From Clostridium sp. AM49-4BH (GTDB taxonomy: Bacteria; Bacillota; Clostridia; Lachnospirales; Lachnospiraceae): a DNA stretch of 64,000 bases. The stretch is taken from the NCBI RefSeq assembly GCF_003478335.1, contig NZ_QUFB01000008.1:1-64000 (forward strand), in the 5' to 3' direction. Of the stretch, positions 40,090-48,635 are shown piece after piece. The notes below the pieces were generated by a model, which saw nothing but the letters and a program-made list of their open reading frames with translations, made no database searches and was not told where the DNA came from. Position numbers and translations under genes: made by a program. Numbering within the stretch: position 1 is the first letter of the stretch; each line of letters begins with the position of its first letter.

Positions 40090-41064
40090 TTACTGCTTCG
40101 TAAATTGTACTAACAATAATTCTACACCTATTTGATCCTCAATCCGTCCACGCTTAAACAGATATTCAGTCTCTACACACTGTTCCAGCATTTCCTTAAG
40201 CTTCGCTGTCGAAAAATGACGACTCTGACTTTGGTATCTCCCCACAGAAAAGGGCGGAATTCCAACTTTTCGTGCAATTTCTCCCTTTGGGACTCCACTC
40301 CCTAAATCATTTATCTGCAGTAATATATTAAAGTGTCTCGATAACAAGTACAAAATGGACATTGCACTCTCTCGAAGTTCCAAGAGATCCCGATACAATT
40401 TCATCGCCCGCTTCTGATCACCGGAAGCGACTGCATCCATCATCTGAAAAATCTGTCCATTCACTTGTACACACGCAATTTCATCGACATCCTCTTTCGT
40501 GATCTCCTCGCGATCGCCGACAAAACCGATCAATTTATCCAGTTCATTTTTCACATGATACATATCATTATCGATCAATCCCAAAAAATACTCTGCTGTA
40601 TTCTCCCTCATCTGCTTTCCTGCCTGCTTGAGGATCCCTACAGTCCACAGCTTGATCTCCCGATCGTTCATCGGCTTCATTTCAACCGCATATCCGCATT
40701 TGTTGACATACTTATACAGGCGGTTACGTTTATCAATCTCACTCTCCACAAAAAGTAAGATTGTAGAGTCCGGCATATTTGGCAGATAATCTGCAAGATC
40801 ATTTGCCGACTTAAACAGACCGGAATTTTCCACAATGATCAATCGATAATCACTAAAAAAGGGCAGTGTATCAGCAAGATCTTTGATCTGCACCACATCT
40901 GTTTCTTTACCTTGGAACCGCGTGCAGTTCATATCATCTCCGCCATTTAAAACAGCAGCCTTTAAGCTGTCTCTATAAAGACGTTTGAGATAATCTTCCT
41001 CTCCATAAAACAGATAGCAGTTCTTAAACTGTCTATTCTTAATATCCGCCTTTAGTTTTTGCAA
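40090..41064 (-). CDS. holA: DNA polymerase III subunit delta
   Basis: This 324-residue subunit opens the beta clamp in the clamp loader. The N-terminal AAA+-like domain (NCYLFYGEEDYLKRLYRDSLK) has no P-loop, as usual for delta. The middle part ELDKLIGFVGDREEITKEDVDEI (about 176-198) and the C-terminal helical collar domain match the family. The start appears to be TTG at 41064, with purine-rich sequence upstream. It is followed directly by the tRNA-Ser promoter. Confidence 0.9.
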   Translation of the reverse strand: MQKLKADIKNRQFKNCYLFYGEEDYLKRLYRDSLKAAVLNGGDDMNCTRFQGKETDVVQIKDLADTLPFFSDYRLIIVENSGLFKSANDLADYLPNMPDSTILLFVESEIDKRNRLYKYVNKCGYAVEMKPMNDREIKLWTVGILKQAGKQMRENTAEYFLGLIDNDMYHVKNELDKLIGFVGDREEITKEDVDEIACVQVNGQIFQMMDAVASGDQKRAMKLYRDLLELRESAMSILYLLSRHFNILLQINDLGSGVPKGEIARKVGIPPFSVGRYQSQSRHFSTAKLKEMLEQCVETEYLFKRGRIEDQIGVELLLVQFTKQ

Positions 41065-41144
41065 CTTACTGTCCGCCTTTCTCTCCTACTTATTTATAGA
41101 GTATAGAGCTCCGGTAAAGAAATTTCTTGGTGTCATATCTGCTG

Positions 41145-41762
41145 CTAACGATATGTTCTATATAATCCGGCAAGCTTACCTAAAATCTCAACCCGATCGA
41201 CAATGATCGGATCCATTGTATCGTTTTCAGGCTGCAAACGATAATGCCCATCCTCTTTATAAAAAGTCTTGATCGTAGCAGAGTCATCCACTAAAGCAAC
41301 CACAATCTCACCATTTCTCGCAGTGTTCTGCTTCTTTACCAATATCTTGTCACCATCATAGATTCCGACATTGATCATACTCTCTCCACGCACTTTCAAC
41401 ATGAATGATTCTCCTGTCGGTACATCCTCTGGAAGTAACGGAAAATATCCCTCGATATTCTGCTCTGCAAAAATAGGTTCTCCTGCTGCAATCTCTCCAA
41501 TCACCGGAACATTTACGATCTCACGTCGTGCCAGATTAAATTCATCATCAATGATCTCAATCGCACGAGGTTTCGTTGGATCACGACGAATATAACCATT
41601 CTTCTCCAGCGTCTCAAGATGAGAGTGTACGGAAGAAGTTGATTTCAAATGTACCGCATCACAGATTTCACGTACAGCCGGCGGATATCCGCGCTGTAAT
41701 GTCTGTGCTTTAATATACTCTAATATTTCTTCCTGCTTTGCAGATATTTTACCTTTAGCCAT
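41145..41762 (-). CDS. lexA: LexA repressor
   Basis: This 205-residue SOS repressor has an N-terminal winged helix (about 1-70, AVREICDAVHLKSTSSVHSHLETLEKNGYI). The self-cleavage site is AAGEP, the catalytic Ser is in VRGESMIN and the catalytic Lys in SATIKTFY. The ATG at 41762 has GGAGG 7 bases upstream; an in-frame extension to 41936 would read through its own operator region and is rejected. Two LexA-box-like sites upstream suggest autoregulation. Confidence 0.96.
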   Translation of the reverse strand: MAKGKISAKQEEILEYIKAQTLQRGYPPAVREICDAVHLKSTSSVHSHLETLEKNGYIRRDPTKPRAIEIIDDEFNLARREIVNVPVIGEIAAGEPIFAEQNIEGYFPLLPEDVPTGESFMLKVRGESMINVGIYDGDKILVKKQNTARNGEIVVALVDDSATIKTFYKEDGHYRLQPENDTMDPIIVDRVEILGKLAGLYRTYR

Positions 41763-41908
41763 AAATATGCCTCCAATTCCTGTATTCGTTCTATCAAATA
41801 ATCTACTGCGCATGTCCTGCATAATACAATGCATCTGCTCATCTAACAAACAATGTGTGTTATATATACTGCTGCACACGATATGGGCAGTCTCATCATT
41901 AACAGAGT

Positions 41909-41943
41909 AACACATATGTTCTATAGTGTCAAACAAATGTTCC
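41909..41943 (-). promoter_or_regulatory. Two LexA boxes upstream of lexA
   Basis: On the minus strand GAACATTTGTTT (41932-41943) and GAACATATGTGT (41910-41921) resemble the Gram-positive SOS box CGAACATATGTTCG, with one or two changes in the compared core. They flank a TTGACA-like -35, where binding would block transcription. Confidence 0.7.
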
Positions 41944-41973
41944 GAACAAATTTTCTATTTGAAGGCTGTTAAA

Positions 41974-42324
41974 CTATAGCGAGTCTGCCTGCAGCACCTT
42001 ACCGTCTGCCCAAATACGCTCCAGATCATAAAACAGGCGATCCTCTTTATCAAAAATGTGCACGATCACATCGCCAAAGTCCATCAATACCCAAGTACTG
42101 TTTTTATTACCTTCGACACGTTTTACGGCATATCCGTTTTTGTGCATATGCTCCTCAACATTATTGATCATCGCTTGGATCTGCGTGGTACTGTCCCCAC
42201 TTGCGATTACAAAATAATCTGCGATCATTGTAATCTCAGAAATGTCGATCAATTTAATATCATAACCTTTCTTTTCGTCTAATGCCTCATATACGATCTT
42301 TGCCATTTTTTTCTGTTCTGTCAT
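41974..42324 (-). CDS. rsfS: Ribosomal silencing factor RsfS
   Basis: This 116-residue protein binds uL14 on the 50S subunit and blocks subunit joining in poor conditions. The family motifs DYFVIASGDSTTQIQAM and WVLMDFGDVIVHIF are present, and the length is typical. It follows yqeK by 26 bases in the conserved nadD-yqeK-rsfS order of Firmicutes. Confidence 0.96.
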   Translation of the reverse strand: MTEQKKMAKIVYEALDEKKGYDIKLIDISEITMIADYFVIASGDSTTQIQAMINNVEEHMHKNGYAVKRVEGNKNSTWVLMDFGDVIVHIFDKEDRLFYDLERIWADGKVLQADSL

Positions 42325-42350
42325 AATTATTATATCCTTTCTACGATTGT

Positions 42351-42932
42351 TTATTGATATTGTTTATAATACTCATATGCCTGTTTGGTATTCGGATCAA
42401 AACATTTCATCCCGCGGCTGCTTCCTTTTAGATACGAAACTGTATTTTCTAACGTCATGCACACTGCCTTATCAATATCACAAAATGCTATCTGACGTAT
42501 CTGTGTAAGTCCCGGTATCAATTTGCGGTTGGGCTCAATATAGTCTGCCAAAAATACTATTTTCTCCAACAAGGTCATCTCCGGTCTTCCTGTCGTATGC
42601 CAGCGAATTGCTGCCAATATCTGCTCATCATCAATTTCGTAACGATGTTTCGCATAATAGACTCCAAGTTTTGCATGAAGCAGCGACGGATTCTTCTGTT
42701 CCACCTCTGAAATCTCAATATTGTATTTACGGCACTTTTGAAGCATCTGCTCGCCACTGCAATATTTTGCACAATCGTGCAATACCGCTGCATACGCCGC
42801 CTTATCTAAATCTTCTCCGTAGCGCATTGCCAGCGCTTCTGCCGTATAAAGCACTCCTATCGTATGCGTAAATCGTTTTTCCGATAATTTCTTACTCAAC
42901 TTACTTTGAATTTCTTGTATCTGTTGCTGCAT
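42351..42932 (-). CDS. yqeK: HD-domain hydrolase YqeK (diadenosine tetraphosphatase family)
   Basis: This 193-residue protein has the HD-domain metal ligands: His in RFTHTIGVLYTAEAL, HDCAKYC near 50, HAKLGVYYAKH and the later VFLADYIEPNR. Members of the family split Ap4A symmetrically to ADP. The start is 2 bases from the nadD stop, so the two are translationally coupled. Confidence 0.92.
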   Translation of the reverse strand: MQQQIQEIQSKLSKKLSEKRFTHTIGVLYTAEALAMRYGEDLDKAAYAAVLHDCAKYCSGEQMLQKCRKYNIEISEVEQKNPSLLHAKLGVYYAKHRYEIDDEQILAAIRWHTTGRPEMTLLEKIVFLADYIEPNRKLIPGLTQIRQIAFCDIDKAVCMTLENTVSYLKGSSRGMKCFDPNTKQAYEYYKQYQ

Positions 42933-42934
42933 CT

Positions 42935-43594
42935 CTAGTTTCCTTTCCTGCCCTGCACCGGATCCAGGTACAATCGCTGCTCGTGAATGTAAGCTGCAAC
43001 CGCCTGCGGAAGCATCTCATCCACAGAATGCCCCCGCGCGATCATTTCGCGAATCTCATGAGAACTGATCTCGATCTGCTGCATATCGATCAATTGTATA
43101 CGCGCATGATACTTTTGACATAAATATTCCTTGTGCTTACGCATCTGCTCTGCCGGAACATCATCCCGTCCCGCAGCCAGTATAATAGCATTGGCAAATA
43201 TTCTTTCCGGGTGATACCACTGTTCTAATTGAAAAAAAGAATCTGCTCCCAAAATGAAGTACCACTCACACTCGGGATGCTCTCTTGTGAGTATCTGCAG
43301 AGTATCTGCAGTATATGTCGTCCCTGTGCGTCGTAACTCCAAATCCGAAAACATAAAATCATTATTTCCTGCCACAGCCAGTCGAACCATCTGAGACCGA
43401 ACAGACTCCGATGTTATTTTAGTACTTTCTTTATGTGGAGGTATCTTGGTAGGCATAAATAGCACACATTCCAAAGAGGCCTGAAGTGCTGCCTGCCTCG
43501 CCATCGTCATATGCCCATTATGGATCGGATCAAACGTCCCACCCATAATGCCAACTTTTCTTTTGGCTGTGACTCCACTATCCTTCACTAACAT
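42935..43594 (-). CDS. nadD: Nicotinate-nucleotide adenylyltransferase
   Basis: This 219-residue enzyme converts nicotinate mononucleotide to deamido-NAD. The nucleotidyltransferase motif GGTFDPIHNGHM (about 18-29) and the C-terminal motif ISSHEIREMIARG are present. The ATG directly abuts the yhbY stop codon. Together with pncB at 15-16.6 kb it indicates nicotinate salvage. Confidence 0.95.
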   Translation of the reverse strand: MLVKDSGVTAKRKVGIMGGTFDPIHNGHMTMARQAALQASLECVLFMPTKIPPHKESTKITSESVRSQMVRLAVAGNNDFMFSDLELRRTGTTYTADTLQILTREHPECEWYFILGADSFFQLEQWYHPERIFANAIILAAGRDDVPAEQMRKHKEYLCQKYHARIQLIDMQQIEISSHEIREMIARGHSVDEMLPQAVAAYIHEQRLYLDPVQGRKGN

Positions 43595-44041
43595 TTACTT
43601 ATCGCCCCAAAGATATTTTGCAGTGCCTTGATCTGTCTTAGACTTCTTCCCCTTAGCTACAGATCTCTTGTCCGGCTTAGAAAAACTTTTCTGTACTTTA
43701 TCTGATTTTTTCATGTTTTTTGCACCATGACGGTTCTGCTTTTCACGTTTCAAAGCACGTTTACGCTTCTCCTCCAATTCAAAGTTTTTCTTATACAAAA
43801 CAATCTTCTTGCCGATCACCTGCACGACCTCTGAACCGGTTCTCTCTGCCAATACCTGTGCAATCTCATGCGGATCATCCAAACAGTTTTTGAGTACAGA
43901 TACTTTAACCAATTCTCTTGCATGCAAGGCATCCTTTACTGCATTAACCATCGCAGGCGTTAAACTAGCCTTTCCAATCTGAAATATGCTGTCTAATTTC
44001 ATTGCCTGTGTTTTCAATTCTGCTCTTTCTTTACTTGTCAT
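43595..44041 (-). CDS. yhbY: YhbY-type RNA-binding protein with basic C-terminal tail
   Basis: The first 97 residues form a CRS1-YhbY domain (MTSKERAELKTQAMKLDSIFQIGKASLT, then HEIAQVLAERTGSEVVQVIGKKIVLYK), linked to ribosome assembly. About 50 Lys/Arg-rich, probably disordered residues follow; YhbY proper ends at about 97, so this tail is an extension. The ATG at 44041 has GAGG upstream and is preferred to the frame from 44113. Confidence 0.9.
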   Translation of the reverse strand: MTSKERAELKTQAMKLDSIFQIGKASLTPAMVNAVKDALHARELVKVSVLKNCLDDPHEIAQVLAERTGSEVVQVIGKKIVLYKKNFELEEKRKRALKREKQNRHGAKNMKKSDKVQKSFSKPDKRSVAKGKKSKTDQGTAKYLWGDK

Positions 44042-44069
44042 ATTTATCCTCACTTTTATCATTTTTTCA

Positions 44070-44249
44070 GTCTGCTTCGCAGCCGCTTGTTTTTCTCTGC
44101 GGCCACTGTTCATACATCAAATTGCCTTTTTTCAAACTCGCAAATCCGCTCTTTCAGAGCTTATTCGCTTGTTTCACAAGCTTATTTGCTCGTTAATGAG
44201 CCCAGAAAAACAAATGTCTGCTTCGCAGCCGCTTGTTTTTCTCTGCGGC
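44070..44249. repeat. Pair of 34-bp direct repeats with hairpins between
   Basis: Identical 34-bp copies lie at 44070-44103 and 44216-44249. Each contains a GCCGC...GCGGC inverted repeat. Between them are three short hairpins: GCTCTTTCAGAGC, GCTTGTTTCACAAGC and GCTCGTTAATGAGC. The area 44042-44418 between divergent yhbY and dacF holds no gene that I can support. Confidence 0.85.
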
Positions 44250-44418
44250 TCATTATATCACAAAATACCGGCAGAAAAAAGCAATATCTTTTTTTCTAAT
44301 TTTCAATTTGATAAAATACACATATTCTCTCTTTTTGTCGCATATGTTGCTATAATTATATTTCATATCGTACTGATATTACTGCACTAACCTATTTGGT
44401 ACAGAAAGGATTCTCACA

Positions 44419-45689
44419 ATGCAATTATTTCGTTCCATCCTGTCAAGACGAATGCTTGCTCTTATATTATGTGCCGTACTTATTTATGTCAACGCCTTCA
44501 CATCTGTCAAGGTTTTTGCGAAAGTATGCACAAATCAGCCAGCTTTTCGGTGCACAGCAAATAAACAAGCTGAGGCAGACCAAGCACATAATAATGATCT
44601 AGCAATCACTGCGAAAGCTGCCGTTCTGATCGACAATGCTTCCGGACGCATCTTATATGCCAAAAACAAAGATAAAAAATTAATACCGGCAAGTATCACC
44701 AAGATCATGACCCTCCTTCTGATCTTTGAATCTATCGAACAAGGGAAATGCAAACTTGAAGATAAGGTAACAGTAAGTGAATATGCCGCATCTATGGGCG
44801 GTTCACAGGTGTTTTTGGAACCGGGAGAGACGCAGGACGTCAATACAATGATCAAATGCATCAGCATAGCCAGCGCAAACGATGCCGCTGTGGCCATGGC
44901 AGAACATCTTGCCGGATCAGAGCAATCCTTTGTAAAACGTATGAACAAAAAAGCAAAAGCTCTCGGTATGAAACATACTCATTTCAAAAACTGTAACGGT
45001 CTGGATGACTCCATAGAGAGTGGACATTACAGCAGTGCATACGATGTAGCCTTAATGTCACAATCGCTTGTGTCCAAGTATCCGGACATTTCCAAGTATT
45101 CTACTGTATGGATGGATGCTATTACACATATCACCAAAAAGGGGAAGAAAAAATTTGGGCTAACGAATACCAATAAACTAATCCGTACTTATCAGGGGAT
45201 TACCGGGCTAAAAACCGGATCCACATCGAAAGCAAAATATTGTCTCAGTGCTACTGCACAACGAGATGGAATCAGCCTTACCGCCGTCATTATGGCTGCT
45301 CCAGACCCAAAAATCCGGTTTGTGCAGGCGGCAGCCTGTTGGATTATGGTTTTGCAAACTGTACCGCCTTTCAGGAAAATCCGGACGATATCACTCTCCC
45401 CCCGCAAAAGATCTCCGGTGGTATCACGCCGGAAATAATCCCGCGCGTCGAAAAACCATTCCAATACGTACTTTGTGGAGATGAACAATCCTATAAGCCT
45501 AAGCGCAAGATTTTCTATCGCAAACATTTACAGGCTCCGATCAAAGAGGGGACAATCATCGGTTCTGTTCAATATACATTAAACGATCAGGAGATCGGTT
45601 CCCTTCCCATTGTAGCAGCGCAAAGTATCAAAAAAGCCTGCTATAGCGATATTTTTCTAAAACTACTGCAGGCCATTATTGGTAAATAA
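44419..45689 (+). pseudogene. dacF: D-alanyl-D-alanine carboxypeptidase, frameshifted
   Basis: This penicillin-binding protein trims the terminal D-Ala of peptidoglycan peptides. It has a signal peptide (about 1-34) and the three active-site motifs SITK (92-95), SAN (152-154) and KTG (265-267). The first frame continues with nonsense after about 45326 and stops at 45438. The expected continuation (SLLDYGFANCTAF and a DacF-type C-terminal domain) is in another frame to 45689. One missing base near 45326-45333 explains this. The catalytic domain is complete before the break; the membrane-associated C-terminal domain would be lost if the break is real. Confidence 0.87.
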
Positions 45690-45749
45690 CTCAGACAATT
45701 CTTCGGGCATGTATTCATCAGTGCCCTAGCAAAATAAGAAATCCACTCA

Positions 45750-45792
45750 AGAAAAACAGGAACAAAGCCGCAAACCCTGCTTTGTTCCTGTT
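45750..45792 (-). terminator. Terminator of the LCP genes
   Basis: A 14-bp perfect stem (arms 45755-45768 and 45779-45792) is followed on the minus strand by TTTTTC, 35 bases after the second LCP gene. Confidence 0.87.
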
Positions 45793-45827
45793 ACCGTTCT
45801 TATTTATAACCGATCATTCCATGAAAA

Positions 45828-46862
45828 TTAGGAATCGCTACGGGAATACTTAAACTCCTCTTTGCCATCATAATCAAATACAAATTGATTCAACGCCTCC
45901 GCATTAGCACTGGTATCCCAGGCAGTTCCACCAGAAGTCATAACAATACATGACCCGCAAGAATACTCACCATTATATCCACTGCGAAAATATCCCTGTA
46001 CCGGAATCTGCATCTGATTAATCGTGGTCGTTCCTAAGGAAACTGCATCTTTAAGATATTCGGTTATCTGCTCATTTGTCAGGTCTGTTGTTACTTTTTT
46101 GAGCACTACATTGGCAATGTCCAGCCAATCCGTCATCGGAAGCTTCTTAATCTTGTTAAAGACTGCGTTGATCGTCGTGCGCTGTCTCCAAGTACGTCCA
46201 TAATCATCGCGAAGTCCATTGATCGTTGTAACACCACCCTTACGGATTCGACAGTAACCTAATGCCTGTGCACCATTCAAGGTCTGCTTTCCAACCTTTA
46301 CATTACGGCTCTTTTTATTTCGAATATAGTTCGTTGAATTCAAATAACTTGCTTCTGACTCAGTAAGTTCCAACTCTATACCCCCCACTTTATCAATAAT
46401 CTTGGTAAATGCGGCAAATCCAACCTCCACATATCCATCCAATTCAATATTGAAGTTCGTAGCAATCGTCTTATATAACAATTCTATGCCACCAAAAGAA
46501 TTGGCAGAATTCAACTTATTCTTGCCATGTCCCGGTATTTCAACAACAAGGTCACGCATCAATGACGCTGTTTTGAGTGTCCCATGCTTCATATCCATCG
46601 TTGCAATGATCATTGTATCTGTAAGACCACTAGCTCCATATCCTCTTTCCTCTCGGTAATCGTTACCGATCACGAGAATATTCACAATCTGATCATCTGA
46701 ATTCACATGAATTCCGCTTAGATCAACGTTAGCAAGTGCCGTATCATAATCTCGATTGATCTGATTCAAGCTGTTGTTATACAGCACCTGCGCCTTTGCC
46801 ACAAAAAAACCTGCCGTAGCACTAAGAACTAATAAAATTCCCATTAATACTTTTTTCCACAT
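45828..46862 (-). CDS. LytR-CpsA-Psr family protein (second copy)
   Basis: The 344-residue protein has an N-terminal membrane helix (MWKKVLMGILLVLSATAGFFVAKA) and an outer LCP domain. The polyprenyl-phosphate site is recognisable by the Asp and Arg of SGLTDTMIIATMD, SLMRDLVVEIPG and GYCRIRKG...DDYGRTWRQRTT. LCP enzymes join wall glycopolymers to peptidoglycan. It is a close paralogue of the gene just upstream, with a nearly identical N-terminus (MWKKV). The ATG at 46862 has GGAGG upstream. Confidence 0.92.
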   Translation of the reverse strand: MWKKVLMGILLVLSATAGFFVAKAQVLYNNSLNQINRDYDTALANVDLSGIHVNSDDQIVNILVIGNDYREERGYGASGLTDTMIIATMDMKHGTLKTASLMRDLVVEIPGHGKNKLNSANSFGGIELLYKTIATNFNIELDGYVEVGFAAFTKIIDKVGGIELELTESEASYLNSTNYIRNKKSRNVKVGKQTLNGAQALGYCRIRKGGVTTINGLRDDYGRTWRQRTTINAVFNKIKKLPMTDWLDIANVVLKKVTTDLTNEQITEYLKDAVSLGTTTINQMQIPVQGYFRSGYNGEYSCGSCIVMTSGGTAWDTSANAEALNQFVFDYDGKEEFKYSRSDS

Positions 46863-46918
46863 TTGGTATTCCTCCATGTCGTATGCAACGTATCCAGGCT
46901 TTGCGGGGCTGCATATCA

Positions 46919-48025
46919 TTATTCATCGTAATCTTTGCCGGTACTGCTCACCGTGCTTGTATCTTTTGGTTTATATTTAAATTCATCTTTACCATCATAT
47001 TTAAAGATAAACTGACGTAACGCTTCCGAATTGGCTGTCCTGTCATAATCCGTTGTAATACCATTAGTCGGAACCAGACTCCATCCCTGTGCATCCGGAA
47101 ATTCATTATTTTTGTCATTTCTATAATATCCGTTGACCGGAATCTGCATTTGATGAATCTGTGTTGTTCCCATCATCACAGCATCTTTCATATATTTTAG
47201 GATCGTATCATTATCCAGATCTGTTCTGACATTTTCTAACACTTTGTCTGCTACTTCCATCCATTTAGAAAGCGGCTGTGACTTCATCTTGTCAAAAAGA
47301 GCTGTGATCACTGTACGCTGTCTCCAAGTACGTCCATAATCATCTGCCAGACCGGTTACCGTTTTCACCGGTTTTCCAATAACGTCCATTCCTTTACGGA
47401 TTCGACACCACCCTAGTGCCTGTGCACCATTTAAATGTTGTTTACCAACCTTAAACTTGCGATTTTTCTTTTTCCAGACATAATTGGTTCTATTCAGGTA
47501 TTCAACCTCCGTATCCGAAAGCTCTACTTCAACACCGCCAACGGCATTTACAGCCTGCTCAAATCCCTTAAAGCCAACTTCTGCATACCCATCTACTTTA
47601 ACATTAAAATTCTCTGCCAATGTCTTGTAAAGATTCTTCAAACCGCCAAACTCTTTCTTGCCGGCAGCATTAACTTTCATTTTCTTATTCTGACCGTATA
47701 CATCAACGAGCGTATCGCGCATGATGGATGTCAATTTCAATGTATTATGCTTCATGTCCAGTGTACCGATCATGATGACATCATTCAATCCCGGAGATGT
47801 ACTGCCGTCGTAAGTTCTATAATCATCTCCTAATAACAGGATGTTGATCACTTTACTATCCGTCTCCACATGAATATTACTCAGATCTACTGAACTCAAA
47901 TCCGTGTCATAATCACGGTTCACCTTATTGAGACGCCCCTCGATCGTTACCTGCGCTTTCGCTGCGAAAAATCCTGTTGCAACACTAATGACAAGCAAAA
48001 TGCTTAATACCACCTTTTTCCACAT
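46919..48025 (-). CDS. LytR-CpsA-Psr family protein (first copy)
   Basis: The 368-residue protein has the same plan as its downstream paralogue. A membrane helix at about 5-24 precedes an LCP domain with GLNDVIMIGTLD, SIMRDTLVDVYG and GWCRIRKG...DDYGRTWRQRTV. The differences lie mostly in the middle and the C-terminal tail, which fits a duplication followed by divergence. It has its own promoter. Confidence 0.92.
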   Translation of the reverse strand: MWKKVVLSILLVISVATGFFAAKAQVTIEGRLNKVNRDYDTDLSSVDLSNIHVETDSKVINILLLGDDYRTYDGSTSPGLNDVIMIGTLDMKHNTLKLTSIMRDTLVDVYGQNKKMKVNAAGKKEFGGLKNLYKTLAENFNVKVDGYAEVGFKGFEQAVNAVGGVEVELSDTEVEYLNRTNYVWKKKNRKFKVGKQHLNGAQALGWCRIRKGMDVIGKPVKTVTGLADDYGRTWRQRTVITALFDKMKSQPLSKWMEVADKVLENVRTDLDNDTILKYMKDAVMMGTTQIHQMQIPVNGYYRNDKNNEFPDAQGWSLVPTNGITTDYDRTANSEALRQFIFKYDGKDEFKYKPKDTSTVSSTGKDYDE

Positions 48026-48074
48026 GTTAGTATTCCCCCTAAAACTCTTCTGTGTTTACGTACTAATCTGTACA

Positions 48075-48103
48075 ATTATAGCAAAAATAATACGGTATGA
48101 CAA
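48075..48103 (-). promoter_or_regulatory. Promoter of the LCP gene pair
   Basis: On the minus strand TTGTCA (48098-48103) and TATAAT (48075-48080) are separated by 17 bases. Confidence 0.85.
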
Positions 48104-48169
48104 TGCTATTACCAAAAAAATGACAAATTCTTCATAGAAATGACAGATTTCGGCCTTGTAAAACTGCAC

Positions 48170-48199
48170 TTGACGAACAAGTGTACTATCCTCTATAAT
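48170..48199 (+). promoter_or_regulatory. Promoter of the DUF4321 gene
   Basis: TTGACG (48170-48175) and TATAAT (48194-48199) are separated by 18 bases, 39 bases before the ATG. This supports the short start at 48239, since the longer frame would begin upstream of the promoter. Confidence 0.82.
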
Positions 48200-48238
48200 T
48201 TATTTCTAAGTATATGTTATAAGAATGGAGGGTTACAC

Positions 48239-48499
48239 ATGGCACGTGGTGCTGGAAAAAATAATTGGGCACTTTTTCTCTTAGTATTGGCAGGTATCGT
48301 GATCGGAAGTTTTATCGCACAGGCTACTGCAGGTATCTCTGCTCTTTCCTGGTTAAACTACGGCAAAAACTTTGGGTTTACAACTCCTTTTGTCCTAGAT
48401 CTGGGAATTTTGGTATTAACGTTCGGACTCAAGATCAAAATTACCATCGGAAGTATTCTTGGTATTTTGATCGCAACGATCATTTATCATTTTATCTAA
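48239..48499 (+). CDS. DUF4321 small membrane protein
   Basis: The 86-residue protein starts MARGAGKNNWALFLLVLAGI and has two membrane helices (about 10-30 and 58-84) around a WLNYGKNFGF loop, as in the uncharacterised DUF4321 family of Firmicutes. GGAGG lies 7 bases before the ATG. The function is unknown. Confidence 0.85.
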   Translation: MARGAGKNNWALFLLVLAGIVIGSFIAQATAGISALSWLNYGKNFGFTTPFVLDLGILVLTFGLKIKITIGSILGILIATIIYHFI

Positions 48500-48562
48500 A
48501 CGTCATAATAACGATGCAAAATTCATAAATGACAAAATCATTGCTAACGAAAAGAATATCAA

Positions 48563-48610
48563 AAAAAGCTGCAGGCATTACAAGGTACACCGTAATGCTT
48601 GCAGCTTTTT
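48563..48610. terminator. Bidirectional terminator
   Basis: A 19-position stem (arms 48563-48581 and 48592-48610, one G-U pair) with A- and T-run ends separates the convergent DUF4321 and aconitase-family genes. Confidence 0.88.
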
Positions 48611-48635
48611 CAATTAAAAATCATACTACTATATA

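Noticed and set aside
41763..41936. 58-residue N-terminal extension of LexA
   Set aside because: It runs through the LexA boxes and promoter; GGAGG directly before the ATG at 41762 fixes the start.
48140..48238. Longer start for the DUF4321 protein
   Set aside because: The frame would begin upstream of the TTGACG/TATAAT promoter; GGAGG before 48239 decides.
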